The position numbers were made by a program, and so were the translations under genes. Shown here one piece after another: positions 44,414-55,692 of a stretch of DNA of 64,000 nucleotides (position 1 is the first letter of the stretch; each line of letters begins with the position of its first letter). The DNA is from Chloranthus sessilifolius (taxonomy: Eukaryota; Streptophyta; Magnoliopsida; Chloranthales; Chloranthaceae). The notes under the pieces were generated by a model. The model was given only the letters and a program-made list of their open reading frames with translations, was not told the origin of the DNA and made no database searches. Location: assembly GCA_021018995.1 (NCBI GenBank), contig CM037598.1, forward strand, positions 77,890,671 to 77,954,670. Reading direction: 5' to 3'.

Positions 44414-46877
44414 CCTCGAGATCCGTGCCCGATCGATCACAGGTTTGACCAATTAGGAGTTCGATAATTAGCATAGAGTGTGATGAGTGAATGTGATGTG
44501 ATGTTTTGAGTAGCATGGTGATGTGTGTTGAAAGATCTAAAGTCACATACACCTATTGAGGTGCATGTGCTCAACACACAAACTAGGAGAGAGATAAAAG
44601 GGTTCAATAACCCTAAATGTGTGTTTTTGGGTTGTTGAGAGAGGAGTAAAGAAGAGAGAGAGAGAAGTAAAGAGAGGAGTAAATGCTAGTTGAGGAAGGG
44701 AGATTCGAGCAATAAACGCCGGATTCGACGCGAGGGATCCGCTAAAAGCAAAGCTGGAACCCTAGCCTTCCAACCACTGGATTTGAAATCAATTTGAGAT
44801 TGATTCAAGGTAAATTTTTGTAATCAAATGCATAGATTATAGGGGTTAAGTTGTGGTTGAAAGTGGGTTAAATCATAGGAGAATGGTTTAGAAAAATAGA
44901 GGAAAAAGTATGGAAAAAGATAGAGAAGAACAGCTCGAAAAGGGGCTGAATCTGACAATTTCGATTAATCGAAATTGGGTTTCGGTTTGATTAATGGTGG
45001 CGAAGTTGAAAAGTCAGAGGACCCGATTTCGATTAATTGAATTGGAGTTCGATTAATCAACTTTGGATTTCGATTAATCGATTTGAGTATCGATTAATCG
45101 ACTGGGAACCTCCAGTGGACCCCAGGGGACTGGAGGAAAGGACTTGAGGAAAATCGACTAATCGAAATGGGATTTCGATTAATCGATTTCAGTTTTCGAT
45201 TAATCGATTTGGGATCGATTAATCGATTTTAGGAACTCGACTACTCGAATTGAGAATCGACTTTGCGAAACAGAGAATTTCGATTAATCGAATTAGGATT
45301 CGATTAATCGAATGAAAATCTCGATTAATCGATTTGAGAATCGATTAATCGATATTGACTTTCGATTAATCGATTTTGGAATTCGATTAATCGACTGAGA
45401 TAAATTATGTTGACTTTTGGGTTTGACTTTAAGATTCTTGGAGAGTCTTGGACCTTCTTTATTGCATCCTTAGTGATGTGTTTCACCTGTTATGTGGTAC
45501 CATAGGTGGTACGTGTGAACTAATGCACAAGGAGCCACGTGGGACCTTGATGCGTTGAGCAAACAAAGACTTGAGGTAGGGAACACCTTGAACATGTACT
45601 TTATTTTACAAGAGCATGTATGTAGTGATATAGAATTCAATTCAAATGTTTATTTCTTAAGAATTTGTGAAAAGTGTGTGTGTGTGACATCCATAAGAGT
45701 AATCATAATGAGCCATCCCCAGGGGATGAAGAAGTAAAGAGACAAGAGCATCAGGTGTGATGCAAGTAATTGGATACATCCCAGGGATGTATCCAAGGAT
45801 TGAATCATGTTTGATAGGGCCTAACTGATATAAGATAGCACACTTACACAGTGAATAACTATATGTAAGGCACCGATATTTTTGTTATTTGAGGTTTGAT
45901 AGGTTACCCCACCGACGTGGCGGGATATCCACGACTGACACGACAGGATATCTGTGACCGATACGGCGGCGAAACCGTAGGCCAGTGTGGAGGCTTATCC
46001 GTACATAGTAAGCACACCCCAGGGGTGTTGATTGAGACAAGTGAAACCCCGCCACCAATCTCCAGGGGAAAGGGGCTTGGGTACTATATGGTATTCCCAG
46101 GGAATACATTAAAACTGTCTATATAGATGACGATGAAGGGTAACTCATCGGGGCTCGATGCTATATTGCTTGGGGATTACTTAAGTTGAAAGTTTAAGTT
46201 TTGCTTTAGGCCTTTTCAGCATCATTCATGATTAAATGAAAACATATGTAATGAACAGTAAAATGAAATGCTTTTTAACTGTTTTCATCAACAACTGCAT
46301 AGACACATCATGCATGGCATATCATGGAATATATGTGAGTCATAATTTATATGTTCAACTGTGTTTGTTCCCTATTGAGCTAGGATGTAGCTCACCCTAT
46401 AGACTATACGTCGCAGGTCCACTACTAGCAGCTGCCGAGGCTTCAGGAGACGCTGACCCCGGTGAGTCGGACCTTGCGGCCGGCGAAGAGTTGGAGCCAC
46501 CTCCAGAGGACTTCTTCTAGAGGACTCCGTTGTGCCACTTTGAGAGATTTTGGAGAGAGTTTTTGTACGGCTTGGTATGTCAAGCCTTGATTTTGTTTAA
46601 ACCATGTATATATAGAGTTGGGATTATTCTTTTGGGACGAACCATCCATGATGATTGCTATCATCGATGGTTCGGATCGGTTCTCCATTCATGTAGAGGC
46701 ATGAGGGTAGAACTGTCTTTTGGGGGAGTTAATTAATATAGATTTAAATTCCGCAATTTCGTTTATTATACTTTTTGATGCTTGATATACCAGTGTTCCG
46801 TGCTTAGCTAAAGGGCACGGTCAAGATGATCGTGCTGATGGCACGAGTTTCGGGGTCCCGAAATCCGGGCTGTCACA
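44381..46877 (+). repeat. 3' LTR of the inner element (2497 bp)
   Basis: Close copy of 33888-36362. Differences include a shorter GA tract, a rearranged stretch near 44985-45000 and one additional TCGATTAATCGA unit near 45213-45226. Hairpin motif at 46378-46418. Confidence 0.93.
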
Positions 46878-49205
46878 GGCAAGGGCTGTAATAAGCCTGC
46901 GGGGTGTCTATGATCGATTTTCACTTGTTGGCACGTCAAACATCGTGACACGTACTCTGCCACATCTTGTTTCAAACCTCTCCACCAGTAGTTCTTTTTC
47001 AGATCTTGATACATCTTCGTGCTTCCCGGGTGGATCGCATAGCTTGACCTGTGAGATTCATCAAGAATCGTTCGCCGTAATTCGGCATTGTCCGGAATGC
47101 AAAGTCGCCCCTTGAATATTAAGGAACCGTCTTCCTTGATTGAAAATTCAGAGGTAGTACCTTCAGTTACATTTTGATGTATCCTTGTTAGAATCGGGTC
47201 TTTCATCTGTAGTTCTCGTATGTGTTCGAATATCACTGGCTTCACTGATATGTTGGCTAAGAAGGCTCCTGTGGCTTGTGGTTGTATGTCTGCGCCACAC
47301 AACGCTAGATCTTCCAACAACTTCCATCGATGTATACCCGAAATTAGTCTAGCCAGCTAGGCCGAACTCTTTCGACTCAAGGCGTCGGCCACTACGTTAG
47401 CTTTGCCTGGATGGTACTATATAGAACAGTCGTAATCTTTGAGAAATTCCATCCACCTACGCTGCCTCATATTCAGTTCCTTCTGTGTAAACAAGTATCT
47501 GAGGCTTTTATGGTCAGTGAAAATTTCAAATGCTTCTCCGTATAAATAATGTCGCCATATCTTTAATGCGAATATGACTGCTGCTAGTTCCAGATCGTGT
47601 GTTGGGTAGCTCCTTTCGTGCTCTTTCAACTGTCTGGAGCCGTAAGCTATTACCTTTTTATATTGATTTAGTACACAACCCAACCCGTTATACGAAGCAT
47701 CACTATAAACTGTGAATCCTCCAACGCTTTGATGGAATGGCTAAAACTGGAGCTGAGGTGAGTCTCTTCTTGAGTTCTTGAAAACTCTTCTCACACGCCT
47801 CACTCCACTCAAATCTTGAGTCCTTTCTTGTAAGTCTCGTAAGAGGTCCTGATATTTTTGAAAACCCCTCTACGAAACGTGATAATAACCTGCCAGTCCG
47901 AGGAAACTTCGGATGTCTGTCACGGTTTTTGGTTGTTCCCAGTTCACTACTGCCTCGATCTTAGCGGGATCTACAGTGACGCCATGCTTGGAGACGACAT
48001 GTCCCAAAAAGCTAACCTCTTCTAGCCAAAACTCACATTTGCTGAGCTTGGCGTCTGATTGGTGTTCACGCAAGGTTCGTAGAGCGACACGTAAGTGTTC
48101 TTCATGCTCCGTTTTCGATTTTGAGTAGATTAGGATGTCATCAACAAACACTACCACGCAGGAGTCTAGGTGTGGTTTAAACACTCGATTCATCAAGTCC
48201 ATAAACGACGCTGGTGCATTCGTCAGTCCGAATGGCATCACTAAAAATTCATAGTGTCCATACCGTGTTCTAAAAGCCATTTTCTGAATGTCCTCGGCCC
48301 TGACTCTTAACTGATGGTAACCAGATCTTAGGTCGATCTTGGAAAAATGTTTTGCACCCTGCAATTGGTCGAATAAGTCATCTATTCTTGGCAACGGATA
48401 TCGATTCTTCACCGTGACTTTGTTCAATTGGCGGTAGTCGATGCACAACCGCATCGACCCATCTTTCTTTTTCACGAACAACACTAGTGCTCCCCACGGA
48501 GACACGCTTGGTCGTATGAATCCCTTGTCCATGAGCTCTTGCAGTTGTTCTTTCAACTCTTTCAACTCTGCAGGGGCCATTCTATAAGGTGCCTTTGAAA
48601 CAAGTTCCGTTCCTGGTGCTAAGTCGATCGCAAATTCTACTTCTCTTTCTGGAGGTAATCCTGGCAATTCTTCTGGGAATACATCCGAATTCTCGCTTTG
48701 CTATCTCAGAGATAATATTCTTTTCTTCTTTATCTTCTTTCAAAAATGCCAAATAACCACTACACCCCTTTCGGATTAAAGGTTCTGCTCTGACTGCAGA
48801 TATGAGTGGTACCTGAGTCGACCTCTCCCCTTGAAATCAAAACGATCTCCTCGTGTTAGGACGGAAAACAACAACTTTATCCTTGCAGTCCAAGCAATGA
48901 TGGACATGACCAATCCATGCCAAGGATTACATCGAATCCTTGCATGTCCAACCATATTAAATTTACGTCTAATTCATGGACAGCGTGATCCCGAATGCTT
49001 ACTACTACCGATTTGCAGACTAACTCTGTGTCCACTAATTCTCCTGTTGGGATGGACACTGATAACACAAAGTCCAGTGTCTCCGGAACAATCTTCATCC
49101 TTTTTGCAAATCTAGGGGTAATGAAGGAGTGGGTAGATCCTGGGTCTATCAGCACTCGCACGTCATGTGCTACGTAGCACCCTTTCTCATAAATCTGTAA
49201 CGTAC
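46878..49205 (-). pseudogene. Outer element pol, protease to integrase N-terminus
   Basis: From 49205: protease with VRVLIDPGSTHSFITPRFAK, frameshifted near 48880; RT (48667-47870) with [44 protein letters not shown] and [16 protein letters not shown]; RNase H (47683-47417) with [20 protein letters not shown] and [13 protein letters not shown]; then the integrase zinc-binding domain [27 protein letters not shown] (47320-46880). Frame breaks occur near 48880-48670, 47870-47690 and 47415-47320. The reading is cut at 46878 by the inner element and resumes at 33887. Very similar to the inner pol, so both belong to one lineage. Confidence 0.92.
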
Positions 49206-49361
49206 CTACAATGCATGCATATACGTACATAACATATACATAAAACAAATTTTCACTCTTAAGTTTAATAACGGGTATATAGATATTTATCCTAATGGAA
49301 TTCCATTCTTTATCTAGAGTTGTATTGCAACCGAAATTCTCTATTTTAAAGGAGATCTCAC
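49206..49361 (-). other. Putative spliceosomal intron between gag and protease (outer element)
   Basis: Minus-strand CCAAG|GTGAGA donor (49361) and CATTGTAG|GT acceptor (49206) bound 156 AT-rich bases. Joining gives the same split Gly codon and the same flanking residues (..HDIIQ then GTLQIYEKGC) as in the inner element. Confidence 0.75.
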
Positions 49362-50763
49362 CTTGGATAATGTCGTGTACACTCCTCGCTCCTGCGAATC
49401 ACAGAGGCTCTCCCTCGAATAACAGGCTTTCGAGATTGAATAGGTTGTGGCATGGAAGTTGGAGCCGTCTTTTCTTTGACTGTCTCAGGGCAATCTCTAA
49501 TCATGTGGCCTATCTTGCCACACTTGAAACAGCCTCGCATTCCCTGCCTACAATCTGTTGTTTTGTGGGACTTGCCACATTTAGCACAAGTTTCCCTTGG
49601 TGATGAAGTAGCGACTCAAAAACCTTGTGTAGTTGTAGCCTATTTGAAAGCAGGACCTTGATACCTCATCGGTCTCCCTGATGCCAGCAACGGATAATTT
49701 TGATGAGTAGGTTGTTGTGCAGCTCTCCCATACCCTGTCTGGAACGACTGTTTCTGATTTGGTGCTACAAACCTCGGTTTCTTATATACCGATTCATAAC
49801 TCCCCGTCCTGCTTGGATCGATGCTTTCTCTACCTTGATGTTCCCTCTGACGGTATCGGTTATTGTTTTCTTCCTCAACTACCAATGCCTTACTCATTAC
49901 TTCTCCATAAGTTTTCAGCTGGAAGGGCGCAACCCCTCCTCGGATGTCCGACCTTAAGCCCTGTTGGAACCTCTTCGCTTTCATCACGTCTGAGATTACG
50001 TGATGCAGGGCGGCGAGCCAATCTCATGAATTCCACTCCATACTCTCTCACGGTCATTCTTCCCTGTGCTAGTTGTAAAAATTGGGTCTCCATCTGATTT
50101 CTCACAACTTCAGGAAAATATTGTTTATTGAATTCTTCTACAAATTCGTCCCAAGTCCACGGCACATCTGGAGTTTCTTGTGCTCTCGTTCGCGAAACTG
50201 ATTTCCACCAAGGTCTAGCTTCTCCATCTAACATATATCTTTGCCCAACGGACGCTCTCATCCTCCGTGCATGTCAGTACGCTAAACACCTTCTCCATTC
50301 CCCCAACCAGTTTTCGGCGGCCATCGTGTCTGCCTGTCCTGAAAAGTTGGGAGGTCTCATTCTTCTGAACTCGGTGAATGCTGAAGCCACTGAAGGTGTA
50401 AGTCCCTCTTTGGAGGGTAGGTGTTCGTTGTGGTTACTGATCTTTGTATCTTGTGCCAAGCTGCCCTTGTTGTGCCATGGCAGATGCCATGGTCTCCATT
50501 GTGTGCATCATTCTCTGACGCTCTTCTCTTTCTTCATTTCTTTCTCTCACCCTATCTTGTTCCCTCTGATCTCGATCCTGTCTATCTAGATCTTGCTCCT
50601 CTGCTTGATTTTGGTTCCCTCCCTGGCCACTGCTCTCGGGAATCTCCCTGTTTCCCAATGGCACTCTGTTTGTAGGTGAGACGAACCCATCTCTACTGCG
50701 CAAATTCCTATCATGACCACCCCTGGGTCGGCCTCTCCCTCTAGGAAACATAACGGTCTGCAT
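49362..50763 (-). pseudogene. gag of the outer gypsy element
   Basis: Starts RGRGRPRGGHDRNLRSRDG, coiled-coil RERNEEREERQRMMHTMETM, then FTEFRRMRPPNFSG, ARPWWKSVSRTRAQETPDVP, FVEEFNKQYFPEVVRNQME, KAKRFQQGLRSDIRGGVAPF and KALVVEEENNNRYRQREHQG, and a CCHC zinc knuckle CFKCGKIGHMIRDC. Frameshifts occur near 50434, 50270, 49985 and 49620. The gag is closest in style to that of the gag-only element at 9.6-10.8 kb. Confidence 0.9.
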
Positions 50764-50834
50764 GAGAATCCATAATCTCGTTAGCAGAAGTCCCTATATT
50801 CTGACGATATGATAGTCAGAACCCTGGAAAGAAA

Positions 50835-50847
50835 GGCTCTGATACCA
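50835..50847 (-). other. Primer binding site (initiator tRNA-Met), perfect
   Basis: Minus-strand TGGTATCAGAGCC, two bases after the 5' LTR end. Confidence 0.92.
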
Positions 50848-50849
50848 AC

Positions 50850-53023
50850 TGTGACAGCCCAAATTTCGGCATCCCGAAATCTGTGCCATCAGCATGACCC
50901 TCAAGGCCGTGCCCTGGGTTCTTTACAACACATTGATATATATACAAGCCAAAACTGTAATTGAAGCACACGTAGCCACTCTAATTCGAAATCTCAAAAA
51001 CAATATTTTTGGTATCGCAAGGCTGTCCTTGTCCCATGCCAATTCATGGACATAAGAACATACCCAAAAATTTAATGATAATCATTCATCCTAGATGTTT
51101 TATCAAGAGACAGTAATTAAAACATTCGAAATAAAGAGGCTCGATATACCAAGCCATACATAGTACTCTCTCAACTCACTCTCAGAGTATGCAGCGGGTT
51201 TCCTAGAAGAATTCCTCAGGAGGAGGTTCTGACTCTTCTATGGCCACGAACACTGAGGCCCTTGGATTAACTTCTCCCAAAGTCTTTGGTGCCGCTAGTC
51301 CTAGACCTGCGACGTATAGTCTAAGGGGTGAGCTACATCCTAGCTCCGTAGGGAAAACAAAAGAACATATAGATCAACCTTCACACATATGTCAGCAACT
51401 TAGCAAGCATAGAATTTTCAAGAAATCACTTATGGACAATAATTTGAGTAACAGGAATAACTCAATGATTCCGACCCCTACTTAGCATAGTCTTGTTTAA
51501 TCTCCTTATTAGTTTGGTTGTGAATTTGGCCTAATCACTTAAATCTTTAACTTAAGTAGTCCCCGAGCAATATAGCATCGAGCCCCGATGGAATACCCGC
51601 CATCATCGTCTAACTAGACAGTTGTTATATGTATTCCCCGAATCTTGCGCCCCCTTTCTCATAGGCGGCGGGGTCTATTCTCAATCTACATCCCTGGGAT
51701 GTGCTATAAATGTACGGATTGGCCGCCGTACCGGTCACGGATATCCTGCCGAGTCAGTCGTGGGTATCCCGCCACGTCGGTGGGGTATTCTAATCAACCT
51801 TAAATAATAAAAATATCAATGTGCTTTACATATAGTTATTCACCGTGATTGTGCTAAATATATTACATTAGGCCTCATCACATTACCTTTGTTTCTCTGT
51901 TAGTTTTCATCCGCATCCCTGGGATGCCCCATGCTTCTGTTGCACCCTTCTTTGATTGAACCACATGATTTTTCGTCCCCTGGGGACCTCAGGATTTTTC
52001 ACATTGTAACACACACACACACCCTTATCATGAGGGTTCATGGAATATGTAACTATTTAAATAGACTATACTACGCATATGAGTTCACGGAATAATGCAC
52101 ATGTTTCAAGAATATTCCCTACCTCGACGAATCTCAAGGCACGCCTGCTCGTAGAGGGTTATAATGCATCAACCTACATTTAAAAAAATAGGTTTAAAAC
52201 AATCTAAGGTCATTGGGGTGGATGACCCCCAAGTTCTCATATTCGAAAAAAACCAAGATCTGAGTGCTCACTGCACCTCGCTCATGCCACTTATCCTCGC
52301 CGGCGGTCACTTGACTCGCCGGCGGTCTCTTGACTCGCTCGGCGGTTAAATCGAGGTCGCCGAGCGGTTAAATCGAGCTTAATTATATCATGGACTCGCT
52401 CGAGCGAGCTCCCCTTTAGTTTTAGGGACCGCTCGAGCGAGCCCAGAGTCATACTTTTCTCTGTTCATCCTCGCTCGAGCGAGCCTTTTTAGACCGCTCG
52501 AGCGAGGAACAATGATTTGTCCCTCGATCAGATCGAGAACAGGTTTCCATCCATCATTTAACCTTAATCTCATACAAAGCAACATTTAGCCAACATCCTT
52601 CCTACTATTCAAAACATTCCTAGGCATCTATCATGTTTTTAACGTACCTCTGACGATGAGTCACGCACAGGTTCGATTTATAATTCGAAACTCCACTAGA
52701 CTAACTGGCCTCCCTGGTTCTTCCTCCAGTCCTTTCCTCTAATCTCCTTTGCCGACCTAAGTCTCAACGAACCCTAGTTCTCTACTAGGCTCTTTTCTTC
52801 TTTCTCTTTATATTCTCCTTCTCTCTATTTAGGTTAGAATAGAGTTACGTAAGGGCTCCTCTCTCTCTCCTTCACTTTTATATCTATAATTTTAGGGATA
52901 TACTAGTGTGTTTCCCACGTACACACTTAATGTATTTGGGTCGTTTTGGTCTCCTTGTGAAACACATATACCTATGTGTAAATGCGTGTCGTGCACTCAT
53001 CTCAAAAATCTGCGGTTGTGACA
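50850..53023 (-). repeat. 5' LTR of the outer element (2174 bp)
   Basis: Matches 28818-30628 except for about 360 extra bases (about 51988-52390) with (CA)n, TCGCCGGCGG repeats and a region unlike the partner LTR. CTCGCTCGAGCGAG units occur at 52392-52508 and the hairpin motif at 51306-51346. Confidence 0.92.
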
Positions 53024-53218
53024 GTTGTAGGAGACAGAGGTGGTGGAAAAGGCTTCTTCTTCGATCAATTGAGCGACAGAAGAGGCTTCGTCGAGGGGCA
53101 AAGAGCCGTAGCGTTTGGAGAGGACTGAGGCCTTAATCGCACACACCTTCTTCTCCGGAAACCCTAAATCGCATGAACCTTTAATCAAACGATGAATGCG
53201 CTGGGAGAAGAAACACAA
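53024..53218 (-). pseudogene. WPP-domain protein fragment, interrupted by the outer retrotransposon
   Basis: Minus-strand frame from 53218 contains SVLSKRYGSLPLDEASSVAQ followed by LIEEEAFSTTSVSYN, the core of the plant WPP domain (found in RanGAP, WIP/WIT and MAF1/WPP1 proteins at the nuclear envelope). The segment ahead of it has SQRIHRLI, a weak match to the usual WPP-x-QRTRDAVINRL block; the WPP triplet itself is gone. The outer retrotransposon sits directly after SYN. Beyond it, at 28812-28790, the frame reads GEDDE and then a stop. Probably a decayed or retro-copied gene fragment before insertion. Confidence 0.6.
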
Positions 53219-53934
53219 AAACCAGCAGAAGAAAATCGCCCTCTAGCCACGACCGAAGCTAAGAGAAGAAAATTGATTCTGGCTTTGCTAGCTTAAGACC
53301 TCGATTCTGGCTTGTTAGATTCGTGGACGAGGCAGTTGGTAAAGCTTGGAGAGAAGAGCTGAAGGGCATTGAATTCTAAAGCAGAGCGAGAAGAGCCTTC
53401 TTCTCAAGAGCGACAGGCTAAGAGTCGAAGCGTTGGAGCGGAGCCACGGCGCGCCACCTTAACTGAGTCCACCATCTGTTTGCTCATGGATCGATTTACA
53501 CCTTGTTAAACCAAAAGGAGGATTCAAATTCTATGATGAGTTTAGTAAAACCAGCAGAAGAAAATCGCCCTAAATCGCCCTCTAGCCACGACCGAAGCTA
53601 AGAGAAGAAAATCAATTAGGGTTTTGCTTCCTTTTAGGCATAGTTGTAATTTAAAGAATTTTAAGGGCATATATATATTAAAGGTAAAAAGGACATTACC
53701 CCTTTAAGCTACCCTGCACCAATCTGCCTATATCGCCCGTTGAGAGGTGGTGGGGCGCTCTTGCGTTATCAATTTTGGGAGCCGACTAGCAAGTGATAAA
53801 AAGAGGCGCAGGGCCTTCTTATGTAAATCACCCACATAAGATTTATATAAAATTTGAATAGTACCAAGACGATACGTATTGGTATCACTGATACACTCAA
53901 TGTATCAGTGATACCATGAAAAAATATATGTATA
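53219..53934. repeat. Upstream region of the WPP fragment with a ~60-bp duplication
   Basis: ACCAGCAGAAGAAAATCGCC.. is present at 53222-53276 and again at 53551-53611, about 330 bp apart, with the shared words CTCTAGCCACGACCGAAGC and TAAGAGAAGAAAAT. No coding exon seen. Repeated CAGTGATAC words occur at 53885-53915. Confidence 0.6.
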
Positions 53935-54447
53935 TCAGGAATTTCTGCCTTGTTCCAACGACATAAAAATCGGACAATTTAGAGATGAACCATATTTGCT
54001 GAGCACCCACGAGCCAAGCTTTTTAAGTGGGTGAAGTAGTAAAGGAAGAAACGAAGAGGCGCAAAACAGGTACACTAACCAGCGGTAGGCATCACCAAGA
54101 ATCATTGAGGCAAGTAAAGAGAAAGCCGTAGGCATTGCAAAAAGGGCAATTATGCCAAGTACTCCGACCTTCTAAAGAAGGTTATGACGGCATCGATAAG
54201 CGAAGGAGGCAAATGCGAAACCGAACAGAACGAGTAGAGAGCTAGCGAACATGTCGATCGTTGTAGTATGTCCACCACCCTGCTTAGTGTTGTCGTGGTA
54301 GAGTAGAGGGAGGAGCGCTAGCGATGCGTTGAGGAAAACTCCAACGCCATCTGAATCAATTGGCTCGGATGGAGATGGGATTCCGAGGGATCCAGTACGA
54401 GACTCTTCTGCCATAATAAGTCGATGAGCCATTGTGGTGGTGATCAT
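53935..54447 (-). pseudogene. Small four-helix membrane protein ORF with one in-frame stop (family unknown)
   Basis: One minus-strand frame from 54447 to 53935, broken only by a TAG near 54169. Soluble N-terminus MAEESRTGSLGIPSPSEPID, then hydrophobic segments NASLALLPLLYH, MFASSLLVLFGFAFASFAY, VGVLGIIALFAMPTAFSLLA and WLVYLFCASSFLPLLLHPL. The pattern looks like a genuine plant membrane protein, with likely starts at the MAHRLIM or MAEES Met codons. I do not recognise the family. It may be a recently killed gene or a gene fragment. Confidence 0.55.
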
Positions 54448-54831
54448 TGATTTCTGAAATGGAAGGTTGATGATCTCCCATGGCCTTTATCTTTTAAGGC
54501 TTTCGAGCAGTTTGGGAGCCTATGATGCGCGTGTCATTTATATGAAGGAGACTTTTTTTTTTTTGTTCTATTTTTTTGAGATGTATATGAAGGAGATAAT
54601 AATGAAAGAATTTATACAAAAAGTAGATGCGACGGTGGACACGCGGCAGTGTTTTGTGACTTCAAGGCACTTTCGAGGAAAGTGTCACACTCTCAATCGG
54701 AGGCCATCCGATCATAACTCCCATATCTCGGAGGTCCCAAGGTATGGGGATCGACATCAACAAATCAGTGTCGCGTGGGACTTTCAAATTGAGAGTCAAC
54801 GATTTGAAAGTCACATGGCAGACTGTTATAC
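54448..54831. other. No gene seen
   Basis: Contains the presumed promoter side of the membrane-protein ORF and a stretch (54640-54830) with inverted words such as GGAAAGTGTCACACTCTCAA and TTGAGAGT. No assignable feature. Confidence 0.3.
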
Positions 54832-55692
54832 GGAACTCTCAATGGGCCGGATTAGGGCCGGGTTGGGGTCCAATCCGGCCCTAGCCTACCACCCAGCCTA
54901 ACCTATCCGAGTCAGGTTTCCAATTTTTTCAGCCCGACTTTAACCCGGGCTACGATGTACTCAACTCAGGCCCGGCCCTTTTCGGGCTTGGGTGCTTTTT
55001 TCGGACTTTTTTTCAATTATTTTTTTTTTAATAAAATTTGGTTAGACTATTTTTTGGGTTTTTTTTTTTTAATAAAATTGAGTTGGATTGTTTTTTTATT
55101 TTATTTTAATTTATTTCATAATCATTATAACGGACAATAATTGCTTGAAAATCTATTAAAAAATCATCCAAGTTGTGTAGTTAAAAAATTATGCAATGGT
55201 TGCTTGAAAATAAATTAAATCATCCAATTTGTTCAACCAAAAAATATATGCACAAGGTTATTGCGCTTTTGACTTAAATGCCCCAAGTTTAAACCGTTCA
55301 ACGGTTTAATCTCAGGGCATTTAAGTAAATCATATTTAACTATATAAAAAAAATTATAATTTTAAAAAGATAAGTAATATATATAGGGAAATTTGCACTT
55401 TCAGCCCTATAAATTTGCGTATTTGCAGAAACGGCCCTATAGTTTCAACTCTTGCATAACAGGCCAGCTCCAAGCCAAGCCGGTTCCACGTTAGCAACGG
55501 CCTCTTATATTCAAATTTGCACCGACTTTAGTATTTAATTAATACTTTAATGTTTAAAAGTAACTTTATTACTTTTTATTTTCACTTCAACTTTTCTGTA
55601 AAAATCAAGAAAGCGACGACAAAGCGGAAAAAAGGTCACAGCAAATTTCCAGGTAATTTAGTCATCCGTTATGTTTCTCACCTAATCAGCTA

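Larger units (their letters stand above)
33888..46877 (+). mobile_element. Inner Ty3/gypsy (Tekay/Del-like) retrotransposon, 13.0 kb
   Basis: LTRs 33888-36362 and 44381-46877, TGTAATAGCC...GGGCTGTCACA, with exact target duplication GGCAA (33883-33887 and 46878-46882) inside the outer integrase. Same gene order as the outer element: PBS, gag, intron, protease, RT, RNase H, integrase/chromodomain, palindrome cluster, extra ORF, polypurine tract. Gag and pol carry several frameshifts and stops. It is the younger of the two gypsy insertions by position. Confidence 0.95.
28818..53023 (-). mobile_element. Outer Ty3/gypsy (Tekay/Del-like chromovirus) retrotransposon, interrupted
   Basis: LTRs at 28818-30628 and 50850-53023 with exact 5-bp target duplication GTTGT (28813-28817 and 53024-53028). 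Order on the minus strand: PBS, gag, intron, protease, RT, RNase H, integrase with chromodomain-like tail, an extra ORF, polypurine tract. A second element (33888-46877) sits inside the integrase, so the element without it is about 11.2 kb. Gag and pol have several frameshifts and cannot make the enzymes; the extra ORF is intact. Chromodomain-type integrase tails steer insertion to heterochromatin in this group. Confidence 0.93.
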
